NCBI GenBank assembly: GCA_015055545.1
Contig: SVHY01000015.1
Location: forward strand, 1-41,070
Origin: Clostridiales bacterium
GTDB lineage: Bacteria; Bacillota; Clostridia; Christensenellales; Borkfalkiaceae
DNA: 41,070 nt
Reading direction: 5' to 3'
The translations under genes and the position numbers were made by a program. Positions 1 through 6,861 of the stretch are shown one piece after another. Below the pieces are notes generated by a model. It did no database searches. It saw only the letters and a program-made list of their open reading frames with translations, and was not told where the DNA came from. Numbering within the stretch: position 1 is the first letter of the stretch; each line of letters opens with the position of its first letter.

Positions 1-2037
1 AGGACCCGTCGTGTGGTTCACTGCCGTTACCGTTGCACCGTCCATATCGATATCGTCCGTTAAAACTACGTACCAGCCAGCCGTTTGCGTGGTGTTAGAG
101 TTTTGATTTCCTTTATTGTACTGGAAGAAAGCTTGCAATTCATCTGCCGTAGAAATCGCGTGCGTAACTACCACGAACGGTTGTTCTACGATTTTGCCGT
201 TGCCGTAAACGGAAACCGTGTTCAATTCGCCTACCGTATAATCCTCAACATAACACGTCAATTTGTTGTCTACGTAATAATCAGAAGGAATTTCAGTGCC
301 GTTTAACAACACTTTTTCCACGTCGCCGCCCGTAAGTTCCGAAAGGGAAATGGTCGTATTTTCATCCAAGTAAGCCGTTTCCAACGTCGTTTTATTTTGC
401 GCTACTAAGCTATTTCCAAAATATACGCTATAATCGTCGTAAGTCCAGTACTCAGCCCAATTGTTATTTTCTTCTGCCGCCATACTTGCTTTGATAGCAG
501 GGATTAACGTGTTTATAGAATTGGATACGTTGGTTGCAGGCGTAGCCTTATTGCCGTCCGTTGCACTGCTAAATACCGTCGCCTTTGCGTTGGTTGCTGC
601 AAAGCAGTCGTAGAAATAAGAACCCGTTGCACTACTATCCGAAAAAGCATATGCCTTTTCAGGTGCAGTCGTATACGTCAAATCGGCAATACAATTGATC
701 ACCGTTGCAGCAGCCGTGTTTCTCCAAACACCTTGACACGCACCGTTCGTCGTAAACGTTGCTTGTACGTATACGTTTTGTAAACGGTGCATAGTACCGT
801 AAACGTATTCCGCTATCGGATAGCCGTTCGTACCCGATACGGTAACGTCCGTAAACGCAACGTTTTCAATCAATACCCCGTGGTCAGACGTAGAGCCAAA
901 AGCACCAAATAAGGCACGTTGGTCTCCGCCGACTTTGTAGTTGGAAATCGTATGGCCTAAACCGTTAAAACTACCGTGAAATCTTGCATCGCCACGACCT
1001 TTACATTTATTAACGCCACCTAAATCCATATCTTTTACAACGACCACGTACCAGTCTTTCGTAGGTTCAGGACTCGTACCCGAATATTTCATTTCTGCGC
1101 TCCATTCATCCCCGTCCGAAACGCCTGCGGCTTGGTCACCGACGATATGCGTTGCGGCGATAAAGGGAACTTTCGTTACGTCGTTGCCACTAACAAGGCT
1201 GATATTGCTCAATTCGCCAAGGGTTAATTGCGCCTGTGCCAAGCCCGTGGGATTTACGGTCACTTTGCCGTCTGCCGCCGTCACTTTACCCAAATATTTC
1301 GCGCCGAAATATGCGTCGTAATCGCCGTCAGCCACTTCCGCCGTCACTACGCCCGTTTTTGCGTAGGTTGCGTACGCGCTTTCGTTATTGAAATCTTTCG
1401 TTTCCGTAACCGCGTAATCGCCGCCTGCGTATGCAACGAACAGGTCTTTGTTGCCCGTCGTTACGTCGCTCGTATTTTCAACCAAGCAGTGCATCGCTAC
1501 GCCTTTAATCGCTCTGCCCGTGTCCGCGTCCACTGCAAGTTCCGTATGTTCACCCACCGTTGCGTAAGCGCGAGCGTACAACACCGTTTCGTAAACTTTC
1601 GCCAACGTATCCGTATCGCTCACGTCTAATTCATCGTACGTGATACTTGCGTAATACGTCCACGTTTCTTCTACGCCGTCGTTTGCGGTAAATTTAGGCA
1701 ATGTTTGATTTTTCAAAGGAATAACTTCTTGCGTTGCGCCGCCCTTTTCCGTAATGGGTTGTTTATCCACGACCATACCCCATTGCACTTCGCCAAGGCT
1801 CGTCACGTAGTTATAATAGCTTTCCGAAACCGTCACGCTCCAACGGATACCCGAGGGGGTGTTGCTCTTAATACGGATTGCCGCGCCGTCAACCATTTCA
1901 AAGTTGCCCTCAACCGCTACTTCTTCCACCTCGCCCGTTGCGTACACGTCCGTTTTGGCAAGCCCAGCCACGCCAAGCGAAGCTACGAAAGCGAGAGATA
2001 ATGCTACAATCAAATTCTTTTTAGCTTGTTTTTTCAT
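1..2037 (-). CDS. Large secreted protein with GLUG-like repeats, 3' end beyond window
   Basis: The frame is open from an ATG at 2037 to the window edge (679 codons visible), so the C-terminus is missing. The start follows a strong GGGGAGGGAG ribosome site. Residues 1 to about 33 form a signal peptide: a lysine-rich start (MKKQAKKN), a hydrophobic stretch, then a cleavage region near VYATG. Around residues 345-400 is a stretch of the type FHGSFNGLGHTI...LFGAF...IENVAF, like the GLUG-type beta repeats of clostridial surface proteins. A second 'Y-V-V-L-T-D-D-I-D-M-D-G' stretch near the edge starts another copy. The protein is probably extracellular or surface-bound. Substrate and function are unknown. 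It lies 13 bp after a 42-codon ORF and shares its promoter. Confidence 0.8.
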   Translation of the reverse strand, partial: MKKQAKKNLIVALSLAFVASLGVAGLAKTDVYATGEVEEVAVEGNFEMVDGAAIRIKSNTPSGIRWSVTVSESYYNYVTSLGEVQWGMVVDKQPITEKGGATQEVIPLKNQTLPKFTANDGVEETWTYYASITYDELDVSDTDTLAKVYETVLYARAYATVGEHTELAVDADTGRAIKGVAMHCLVENTSDVTTGNKDLFVAYAGGDYAVTETKDFNNESAYATYAKTGVVTAEVADGDYDAYFGAKYLGKVTAADGKVTVNPTGLAQAQLTLGELSNISLVSGNDVTKVPFIAATHIVGDQAAGVSDGDEWSAEMKYSGTSPEPTKDWYVVVVKDMDLGGVNKCKGRGDARFHGSFNGLGHTISNYKVGGDQRALFGAFGSTSDHGVLIENVAFTDVTVSGTNGYPIAEYVYGTMHRLQNVYVQATFTTNGACQGVWRNTAAATVINCIADLTYTTAPEKAYAFSDSSATGSYFYDCFAATNAKATVFSSATDGNKATPATNVSNSINTLIPAIKASMAAEENNNWAEYWTYDDYSVYFGNSLVAQNKTTLETAYLDENTTISLSELTGGDVEKVLLNGTEIPSDYYVDNKLTCYVEDYTVGELNTVSVYGNGKIVEQPFVVVTHAISTADELQAFFQYNKGNQNSNTTQTAGWYVVLTDDIDMDGATVTAVNHTTGP

Positions 2038-2050
2038 ATTCTCCCTCCCC

Positions 2051-2179
2051 TTACGACTCAAAAGTTACCCATTTTTCAATGTTGAACTTCGCGGAATCGT
2101 CCACGATAGATGCTGTGATGACGTCCATACTGCAAAACGCCATTACCGATATAATCGGTGAGTTGTACTGTTGTTTCAT
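2051..2179 (-). CDS. 42-residue small protein upstream of secreted protein
   Basis: A short frame of 42 codons starting MKQQYNSPIIS and ending KWVTFES, with a strong ribosome site (AAGGAGGAG, 9 bases before the ATG). Its stop is 13 bp before the large secreted protein gene, so the two are almost surely co-transcribed. There is no signal peptide or membrane segment. The pattern Y-x-S-P-x-I...D-V-I-T-A-S resembles small ORFs I recall placed before large secreted proteins in gut Clostridia; that link is from memory and was not searched. It could be a leader peptide, a peptide precursor or a translational coupler. Function unknown. Confidence 0.6.
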   Translation of the reverse strand: MKQQYNSPIISVMAFCSMDVITASIVDDSAKFNIEKWVTFES

Positions 2180-2226
2180 TTTGTCTTACTCCTCCTTACT
2201 GTTCAAATTTTTTCTGGTAAACATTT

Positions 2227-2262
2227 TTTGTGTTCAGTTGAACACAAAGGGGCTAGCCCCTT
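2227..2262. repeat. Two adjoining palindromes in the 5' leader
   Basis: A 22-bp near-perfect palindrome (two TTTGTGTTCA-type arms) runs directly into the perfect 16-bp palindrome AAGGGGCTAGCCCCTT, sharing two A bases. They lie between the predicted start of transcription (about 2290) and the 42-codon ORF. On the plus strand the second hairpin is followed by TTATTTTT, so it could act as a terminator in that direction; on the minus strand there is no U tract. Role unknown: leader hairpins or an operator. Confidence 0.5.
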
Positions 2263-2296
2263 ATTTTTGTCAAAATTTTTCACCTTGACATTATCC

Positions 2297-2325
2297 ATTA
2301 TAACACAGGTTTTTTCATTCGTAAA
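2297..2325 (-). promoter_or_regulatory. Promoter of the 42-aa ORF and secreted protein unit
   Basis: On the minus strand, -35 TTTACG (2320-2325), a 17-bp spacer and -10 TATAAT (2297-2302). Predicted start of transcription is near 2290, giving a leader of about 110 nt. The first base of the -35 box is shared with the AraC-type operator at 2325-2362, the same geometry as at 4185-4250. Confidence 0.7.
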
Positions 2326-2362
2326 TCGCATATTTTGCGCTTTGCATAGCGTTTTTTGCTCT
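2325..2362 (+). promoter_or_regulatory. Candidate AraC-type operator, two 17-bp half sites
   Basis: Direct repeats atcgcatattttgcgct (2325-2341) and atagcgttttttgctct (2346-2362), 13 of 17 bases alike and exactly 21 bp apart, which is two helical turns and typical of AraC-family direct repeats. They lie just upstream of the -35 box of the minus-strand promoter at 2297-2325. The same motif occurs at 4213, 4234, 4320, 4341 and, inverted, at 6787. Confidence 0.6.
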
Positions 2363-2409
2363 ACTTTTGGCTTTTTTATGGAAAAATCTGTTTTTGGGGG
2401 CAACGTGTT

Positions 2410-4113
2410 CTATTTGCGTAAACCGTCCATTACGCTGTCAAAGCCAAAGTTACCGCGATAACAAAGCATATCCAAATTTTCGTTTTTCTTCTCGTACAGC
2501 GTAGGACAGCAATCGTTTTCGGCTTTCAAGGCTTGCCAGCCTTTCCAAAGCGAATCGTATTCTTGTATTGCGGCTTGTACGCCACGCTCGTCCTTTTGCA
2601 ACGCGCGCACGTTCGCGCGGTACATCGTTTCAAAAATCGCGTACAAATAGTAGCCGTATTTGCACGTAACGCGGATATAGTCTACGGCGTTGCCCGTCGT
2701 GATTTTTTCAGAGAGCGCCACTATCTCTTTCCAAAACGCTACGCTTTGCGCTTTTTCTAAAAGCAGTTCGTTCGCCACGCCCGCTTGCACGGCGTTTTTC
2801 ACGTTGGTATGAAAATGTTCGGGATTGATATTTTGATCGCGCGTCCAAAGTATGCACCAATCGTATTTATCCGTCGTCGTACCCCTGCCAAAGAGCACCG
2901 CTCGCGACGAAAGCAAACACAGCTCGTAAAAAATCTGCGCGTCCGTATCCGACGTTCCCAACACTTCTTTTGCGTATTGTTTTGCGTAATATTGATCGCT
3001 TTTCGACGTGTCCTTTGCCCATTGCGAAAGGACGTACGCGTTCAAATCGCACCAAAGCTCTTTGCCGTTTTTCACGACGATTTCGCCGTTCTTGCCGTTT
3101 TTGCCGCTCAAATACGGTCCGTCCCAACCGCCCCCGCGCGACCACGTCCATATCCCTTTTACCAAAGAATTTTCCACGTTGATTACGTCACGCAAGCTTT
3201 TCTTTTCGCGCTCTTGCAGCAGCATTTTATATTCTTCCGCACCGTTGATAACGTCGCTTCCGATATAATTCGGGTGCGCGCCCTTGCCCTCGTATTCCCG
3301 CGCCGCTTGCACTTCTACGATTTGTTGGTGTTTGCCGCTATTGAGCGATTGATTGAAAGGTACGTTGCGCCAAAAATCGCCCGCCGTGTGCTTGATACAA
3401 AAATAAAATTTATCATGCGTCGGGATTTGTTCGCTTACGCGCAAATATGTTTCTTTATCTCGTTGAAAGGAACTAAACCCCCAACTGCGGTAATATATTT
3501 CGCGCTGGTGCTTTTCGCATACCGTTTGAATCAGAAAACGGATAAGCGTTAGATGGTATTCTTCCGCACCGCCTAATATCGGGTTATTGCCCGTATGATA
3601 GGGTATGCCGTATTTTTCCTGCGCGTACGTTTCGCCGTAGCGGACGTATATCCCGCTAATTTGCGGATATTCGCGAAACATTTCGTCGAACATCTCTTGC
3701 ATCAACTCTTGCGTTATCGCTTTGCCTATATCGATTTCCCCGTTCTCGTTCAAAATCTCAGGAAAACTTTGCAACATCGCACGCGGAAAAACGATCATAT
3801 CCATCATGAACGAAACTTTTAATCCCTCCGCCGCCGCTTGCGCGTATAACGTTTGTAAATTCGCTTTATGCTGTTCTACCCAAGCCCGCTGTTTACTGCC
3901 TTTGGGAAATATCGGTTCTCTACCGTACTTTTCCGCTACGCCGTCCCACAATAACCCGTACTGCGCACAGTTATATAAATCAAACGTCTTACCGTCGTAC
4001 CCCCGCGCTTTTAAAAATTTCGGGTTATTATACGCGGATTGATATTTTGTCAACCCGGGATTATCGTGTACCATATCGTGTACGAATAAATCTGTTCTCG
4101 TTCTCTCGTCCAT
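2410..4113 (-). CDS. Putative TIM-barrel glycoside hydrolase-like protein
   Basis: 567 residues with no signal peptide, so probably cytoplasmic. The sequence has the feel of a TIM-barrel carbohydrate enzyme: alternating strand-like and helical stretches, many aromatic residues, and the conserved-looking segment G-I-Y-V-R-Y-G-E-T-Y near residue 155, soon followed by PYHTGNNP. An acidic residue in RYGETY is a candidate catalytic or sugar-binding residue. I do not recognise a named family with certainty; alpha-glucuronidase-like or related barrel hydrolases are possibilities. It is divergent from the AraC gene, has an AraC-type operator at its promoter, and neighbours GH28-like genes, so a role in breaking down uronic-acid-containing plant oligosaccharides is likely but inferred. 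Confidence 0.6.
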   Translation of the reverse strand: MDERTRTDLFVHDMVHDNPGLTKYQSAYNNPKFLKARGYDGKTFDLYNCAQYGLLWDGVAEKYGREPIFPKGSKQRAWVEQHKANLQTLYAQAAAEGLKVSFMMDMIVFPRAMLQSFPEILNENGEIDIGKAITQELMQEMFDEMFREYPQISGIYVRYGETYAQEKYGIPYHTGNNPILGGAEEYHLTLIRFLIQTVCEKHQREIYYRSWGFSSFQRDKETYLRVSEQIPTHDKFYFCIKHTAGDFWRNVPFNQSLNSGKHQQIVEVQAAREYEGKGAHPNYIGSDVINGAEEYKMLLQEREKKSLRDVINVENSLVKGIWTWSRGGGWDGPYLSGKNGKNGEIVVKNGKELWCDLNAYVLSQWAKDTSKSDQYYAKQYAKEVLGTSDTDAQIFYELCLLSSRAVLFGRGTTTDKYDWCILWTRDQNINPEHFHTNVKNAVQAGVANELLLEKAQSVAFWKEIVALSEKITTGNAVDYIRVTCKYGYYLYAIFETMYRANVRALQKDERGVQAAIQEYDSLWKGWQALKAENDCCPTLYEKKNENLDMLCYRGNFGFDSVMDGLRK

Positions 4114-4117
4114 TCTA

Positions 4118-4151
4118 TATCTCCAAATGTATCTCCAAATATATCTCCAAA
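4118..4151 (-). repeat. Three tandem 12-bp repeats carrying Shine-Dalgarno sites
   Basis: Read on the minus strand, TTTGGAGATA occurs three times at a strict 12-base period just before the ATG at 4113. Each copy contains a GGAG ribosome-binding core; the last one has the correct spacing to the start codon. The array may change translation strength when copies are gained or lost. Confidence 0.7.
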
Positions 4152-4184
4152 GCCAAAACGCTCTATTTTTTCCATTATTATATT

Positions 4185-4213
4185 ATTTTAACATTTTCAC
4201 GTGCGCTTGTAAA
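4185..4213 (-). promoter_or_regulatory. Promoter of the putative glycosidase gene
   Basis: On the minus strand, -35 TTTACA (4208-4213), a 17-bp spacer and -10 TAAAAT (4185-4190). A second TATAAT at 4177-4182 lacks a good -35. The TTTACA and TAAAAT pair is preferred because its -35 shares its first base with the operator at 4213-4250, as at the 2297-2325 promoter. Confidence 0.65.
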
Positions 4214-4250
4214 TAGCGTTTTTTGACTTGTCTATATCGTTTCTTGTCTT
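4213..4250 (+). promoter_or_regulatory. Candidate AraC-type operator, two 17-bp half sites
   Basis: Direct repeats atagcgttttttgactt (4213-4229) and atatcgtttcttgtctt (4234-4250), 21 bp apart, just upstream of the minus-strand -35 box. With the copies at 2325-2362, 4320-4357 and 6787-6803 they suggest a consensus near ATAGCGTTTTTTGYCTT. The AraC gene at 4408-5286 is the obvious candidate binder. Confidence 0.7.
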
Positions 4251-4319
4251 ATCTTTTGCATAAAAAACCGTTCCGTTACACAAAATACTGGGCAATAAAC
4301 TCTAATTTTTTAACATTAA

Positions 4320-4357
4320 ATAACATTTTTTGCGATAAACATAGCGTTTCTTGTCAT
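4320..4357 (+). promoter_or_regulatory. Candidate AraC-type operator upstream of the regulator gene
   Basis: Direct repeats ataacattttttgcgat (4320-4336) and atagcgtttcttgtcat (4341-4357), again 21 bp apart. The site ends 15 bp before the -35 box of the AraC promoter. No good minus-strand promoter fits it, so autoregulation or looping with 4213-4250 (about 107 bp away, close to 10 helical turns) is possible. Confidence 0.55.
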
Positions 4358-4372
4358 TTCGCGCTACGAATA

Positions 4373-4401
4373 TTGCATTTTTTGCCAGTATCTTTTATAA
4401 T
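4373..4401 (+). promoter_or_regulatory. AraC gene promoter, probably leaderless transcript
   Basis: -35 TTGCAT (4373-4378), a 17-bp spacer and -10 TATAAT (4396-4401). Seven bases on, the expected first base of the RNA is 4408, the A of the ATG. No ribosome site precedes that ATG, which fits a leaderless mRNA and argues against the upstream in-frame ATG at 4351. Confidence 0.65.
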
Positions 4402-4407
4402 AATGCT

Positions 4408-5286
4408 ATGAGAAAAATCTTCACGGAATATTATTCCCCGCAAAAAAACATATTCTTTCAGCACTTGTTGGATTACCAAGACGAAGAAAACGCGCAACCG
4501 TTCAAAGCGGAATCCCATTCCTTTTACGAGTTGCTATTCGTCGTGAGCGGAAAAGCGGAGCAAATGATTAACGAAAACCGTTATCTTGCCTCCGCCGGCG
4601 ATTTAATCGTCTTGGACAAGCAACAGTTGAAAAAACAGCAATATCTTCTGCAAGACGGGGATTACGAACGCTACGTTTTGCGGTTTAATCCGCATTTGAT
4701 TTCCCTTGACAGCGCGAATATAAACGATATCTTCCACCTTTTGCTGTTTGGGAACAACGGCGTGTTTACCATTTTGAAACAATCGGACACGAAACAGGCG
4801 AACGTCGCAGAATATTTCCAAAAGATTGAACGTTTGACCTTGCAACCCAACGACGAATGTACGCTCATTCAAATGATAGCCACTATTTTGGATTTAACGA
4901 CGGCTATTCATAAGCAAAATCAGCTGGGTACGCTTGCGCCCGTGCAAGTACAGGTCAACGAACATATCCGCACCATTATTCAATACGTTAGCGATAATAT
5001 TTTTTCTAACTTGACTCTCGAAAAAATGGCGACGGATTTGTATTTAAGCCCCTATTATATTTCGCATTTGTTTTCTAAATACATGGGTATGCCCCTCAAA
5101 AAATATATCAATAATATCAAAATCCATAAGGCGCAGGAATTGATTGCCGCGGGCGAATCCCCCACTGCAACCGCCTTAAAGCTGGGCTTTCAGTATTATT
5201 CCACCTTTTTCAATACCTATAAGAAAATTCTCGGTCAGCCACCGTCCGTCGATAAACACACTAACGACGTTGACAGAAAATCCTAA
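4408..5286 (+). CDS. AraC-family transcriptional regulator
   Basis: 292 residues from the chosen start; an in-frame ATG at 4351 lies upstream of the promoter and is rejected. The N-terminal part (about 25-120) is a cupin-like sensing domain (SFYELLFVVSGKAE, SAGDLIVLD). The C-terminal 100 residues are the AraC double helix-turn-helix: LEKMATDLYLSPYYISHLFSKYMG, then KIHKAQELIAAGESPTATA and the signature GFQYYSTFFNTYKKILGQPP. Such proteins bind a sugar or sugar derivative and activate nearby catabolic genes. The matching 17-bp direct repeats around it (2325, 4213, 4320, 6787) are its likely targets. The inducer is unknown; an uronate or pectic oligosaccharide is a guess from the neighbours. Confidence 0.9.
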   Translation: MRKIFTEYYSPQKNIFFQHLLDYQDEENAQPFKAESHSFYELLFVVSGKAEQMINENRYLASAGDLIVLDKQQLKKQQYLLQDGDYERYVLRFNPHLISLDSANINDIFHLLLFGNNGVFTILKQSDTKQANVAEYFQKIERLTLQPNDECTLIQMIATILDLTTAIHKQNQLGTLAPVQVQVNEHIRTIIQYVSDNIFSNLTLEKMATDLYLSPYYISHLFSKYMGMPLKKYINNIKIHKAQELIAAGESPTATALKLGFQYYSTFFNTYKKILGQPPSVDKHTNDVDRKS

Positions 5287-5302
5287 AATCTTTTCTACGT
5301 AC

Positions 5303-5331
5303 TTGATTTTTTATCCGTTAACGGCTATAAT
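5303..5331 (+). promoter_or_regulatory. Promoter of first GH28-like gene
   Basis: -35 TTGATT (5303-5308), a 17-bp spacer and -10 TATAAT (5326-5331), start near 5338. The -35 box is stronger than at the motif-bearing promoters. Only one weak copy of the operator motif (5271-5286, minus strand, 11 of 16 bases) is visible, so regulation by the AraC protein is uncertain here. Confidence 0.65.
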
Positions 5332-5368
5332 ATAAAGTACGTTATTTGCAAACTTTCAAGGAGTATTT

Positions 5369-6706
5369 ATGAACGTTTCCATTTTAGAATTCGGCGCTAC
5401 GCCTAACGCCGACGGTTTACAAAATACGTTTATCCAAAACGCAATCGACCATTGCTTTTTAAACGGTGGCGGCGAAGTCGTCGTGCCGTCTGGTAAATAT
5501 CTCGTCAGCGGTATACGCTTGCGCTCAAACGTTACTTTGCGTTTGTTATCGGGCGCAAATCTCGTCGGCTCACGTAAAATTGAGGATTATCGCGTACTTT
5601 TAGACGAAGACGCTATCGAACCGCTGCCCGAACGCATTATGCCCGAAATCCGTAAACCGCAAGACGAAACGGATTTACGCATGTATTATTGCGCAATAAT
5701 TCATATATACGCCGCCAATAACGTAGCGATTATCGGCGAAAAAGGCGCTGTTATCGACGGGCAGAACTGTTATAACCCCAACGGCGAAGAAGGTTTTCGC
5801 GGTCCGCATTGTATCAACGTTTTAAAATCCTCTAACGTAACCTTTAAAGGCTATACCGCCCAGCACGCGGGCGGCGATACGCACTGTATTTGGGCAAGCA
5901 AGAACCTGCTTTGCGAACATCTTACGCTGCTTGGTGGCAATAACGGTATTTCTTTGTATAAAACCAAGAAAATTACCGTTCGGTATTGCGATATCTCCAC
6001 CGGCAACGATTGTTTCGTCGGCTTTAACAACCACGACGTGTTTATCGAAGACAACGAGCTGAACACGTCCTGTAACTGTTTCCGTTTCGCCGGTACGAAC
6101 GTTACCATACGGCATTGCAACGCTCAAGGACCAGGGAAATACGGACACCGTTTAACCATGCCCAAGCAAGCGCTTATCGACGGCGAAATCGCCACCGCCG
6201 ACCGTTTTCCCGAATGTCGGTATAATCTAATCGGCTTCTTCATCTATTACGGCGACAAACGCATGTACGTACGGAAAACGTCGTCCAATATCATACTCAG
6301 CGATTGTAAAATCGTAAATTCTAATCGTTTTTTCACTTTCCAGTACGACGAATCCGATCCTTGGCAGCAAAACAAACCGTTATCGGATATAACGTTCCGC
6401 AACATCCAAGCGGAAGGCTTGCGAATCCCTATTTTGGTATACGGCAGCAAAAAATCGCCTATTTCCCTGTTCTTCGATAATTGTATCTTCCAATACGCAA
6501 ACGACAGGCGCAACAATCCGCTTATCAAGGTGGCTAATTGCAGCGATATCAAGCTATCCAACGTCAGTACGAATATGTACGGTTCAACGACGATTGCAAC
6601 GTACGGAAATTTCGTCAATAACATCTCCACGAAAGGCGATTATACGGAAAGCGAATTTAAAATCGGCGTGTGGGCTTTGGAAGATTTTGAAACGACGTTT
6701 ATTTAA
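5369..6706 (+). CDS. GH28-like right-handed beta-helix protein, altered acidic residues
   Basis: 445 residues, preceded by AAGGAG. The N-terminus (MNVSILEFGATPN, N-A-I-D, GGGEVVVPSGKYLVSGIRLRSNVTL) is the usual opening of pectate lyase and GH28 beta-helix proteins, and the rest shows repeated short strands. There is no signal peptide, so a cytoplasmic oligosaccharide hydrolase is the family expectation. Compared with its neighbour at 6862, two aspartates in the central helix are replaced: the HDG position reads NNG (Asn192) and GDDC reads GNDC (Asn213), with Asp214 kept. These align with the acidic cluster that forms the GH28 active site, so this paralog may be inactive or act differently. 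It is a single-gene unit ending at the terminator at 6716. Confidence 0.75.
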   Translation: MNVSILEFGATPNADGLQNTFIQNAIDHCFLNGGGEVVVPSGKYLVSGIRLRSNVTLRLLSGANLVGSRKIEDYRVLLDEDAIEPLPERIMPEIRKPQDETDLRMYYCAIIHIYAANNVAIIGEKGAVIDGQNCYNPNGEEGFRGPHCINVLKSSNVTFKGYTAQHAGGDTHCIWASKNLLCEHLTLLGGNNGISLYKTKKITVRYCDISTGNDCFVGFNNHDVFIEDNELNTSCNCFRFAGTNVTIRHCNAQGPGKYGHRLTMPKQALIDGEIATADRFPECRYNLIGFFIYYGDKRMYVRKTSSNIILSDCKIVNSNRFFTFQYDESDPWQQNKPLSDITFRNIQAEGLRIPILVYGSKKSPISLFFDNCIFQYANDRRNNPLIKVANCSDIKLSNVSTNMYGSTTIATYGNFVNNISTKGDYTESEFKIGVWALEDFETTFI

Positions 6707-6715
6707 TATTTTTGA

Positions 6716-6752
6716 ACGACCGCGAAAGGAAAATTTCCTTCGCGGTCGTTTT
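6716..6752 (+). terminator. Terminator after first GH28-like gene
   Basis: A long inverted repeat with ACGACCGCGAA and TTCGCGGTCGT arms followed by TTTTA. It separates the two GH28-like genes into different transcripts; it may work in both directions. Confidence 0.8.
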
Positions 6753-6786
6753 ATAAAAACAATTTTCACTATCTTTATCGCTAAAC

Positions 6787-6831
6787 TCTACAAAAAACAC
6801 TATTTCCTTTTACGGGGAAATTTGTTATAAT
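6787..6831 (+). promoter_or_regulatory. Promoter of second GH28-like gene with AraC-type half site
   Basis: -35 TTTCCT (6803-6808, poor), a 17-bp spacer and -10 TATAAT (6826-6831). The reverse complement of 6787-6803 is atagtgttttttgtaga, 12 to 13 of 17 bases like the other operator copies, and its end shares one base with the -35 box exactly as at 2325 and 4213. The distal half site expected 21 bp away is not convincing. The poor -35 fits activator dependence. Confidence 0.55.
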
Positions 6832-6861
6832 ATTGTAGATATTAACGTAGCGAGGTTTATT

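Noticed and set aside
2785-3552. 255-codon frame on the plus strand
   Set aside because: Antisense to the well-supported glycosidase-like gene; composition is a shadow of codon bias.
4351-4407. Longer N-terminus of the AraC protein
   Set aside because: The -35 and -10 boxes lie inside this stretch, so it is upstream of transcription.
5271-5303. Full AraC-type operator at the first GH28-like promoter
   Set aside because: Only one weak copy (11 of 16 bases) is present and the place next to the -35 box does not match.
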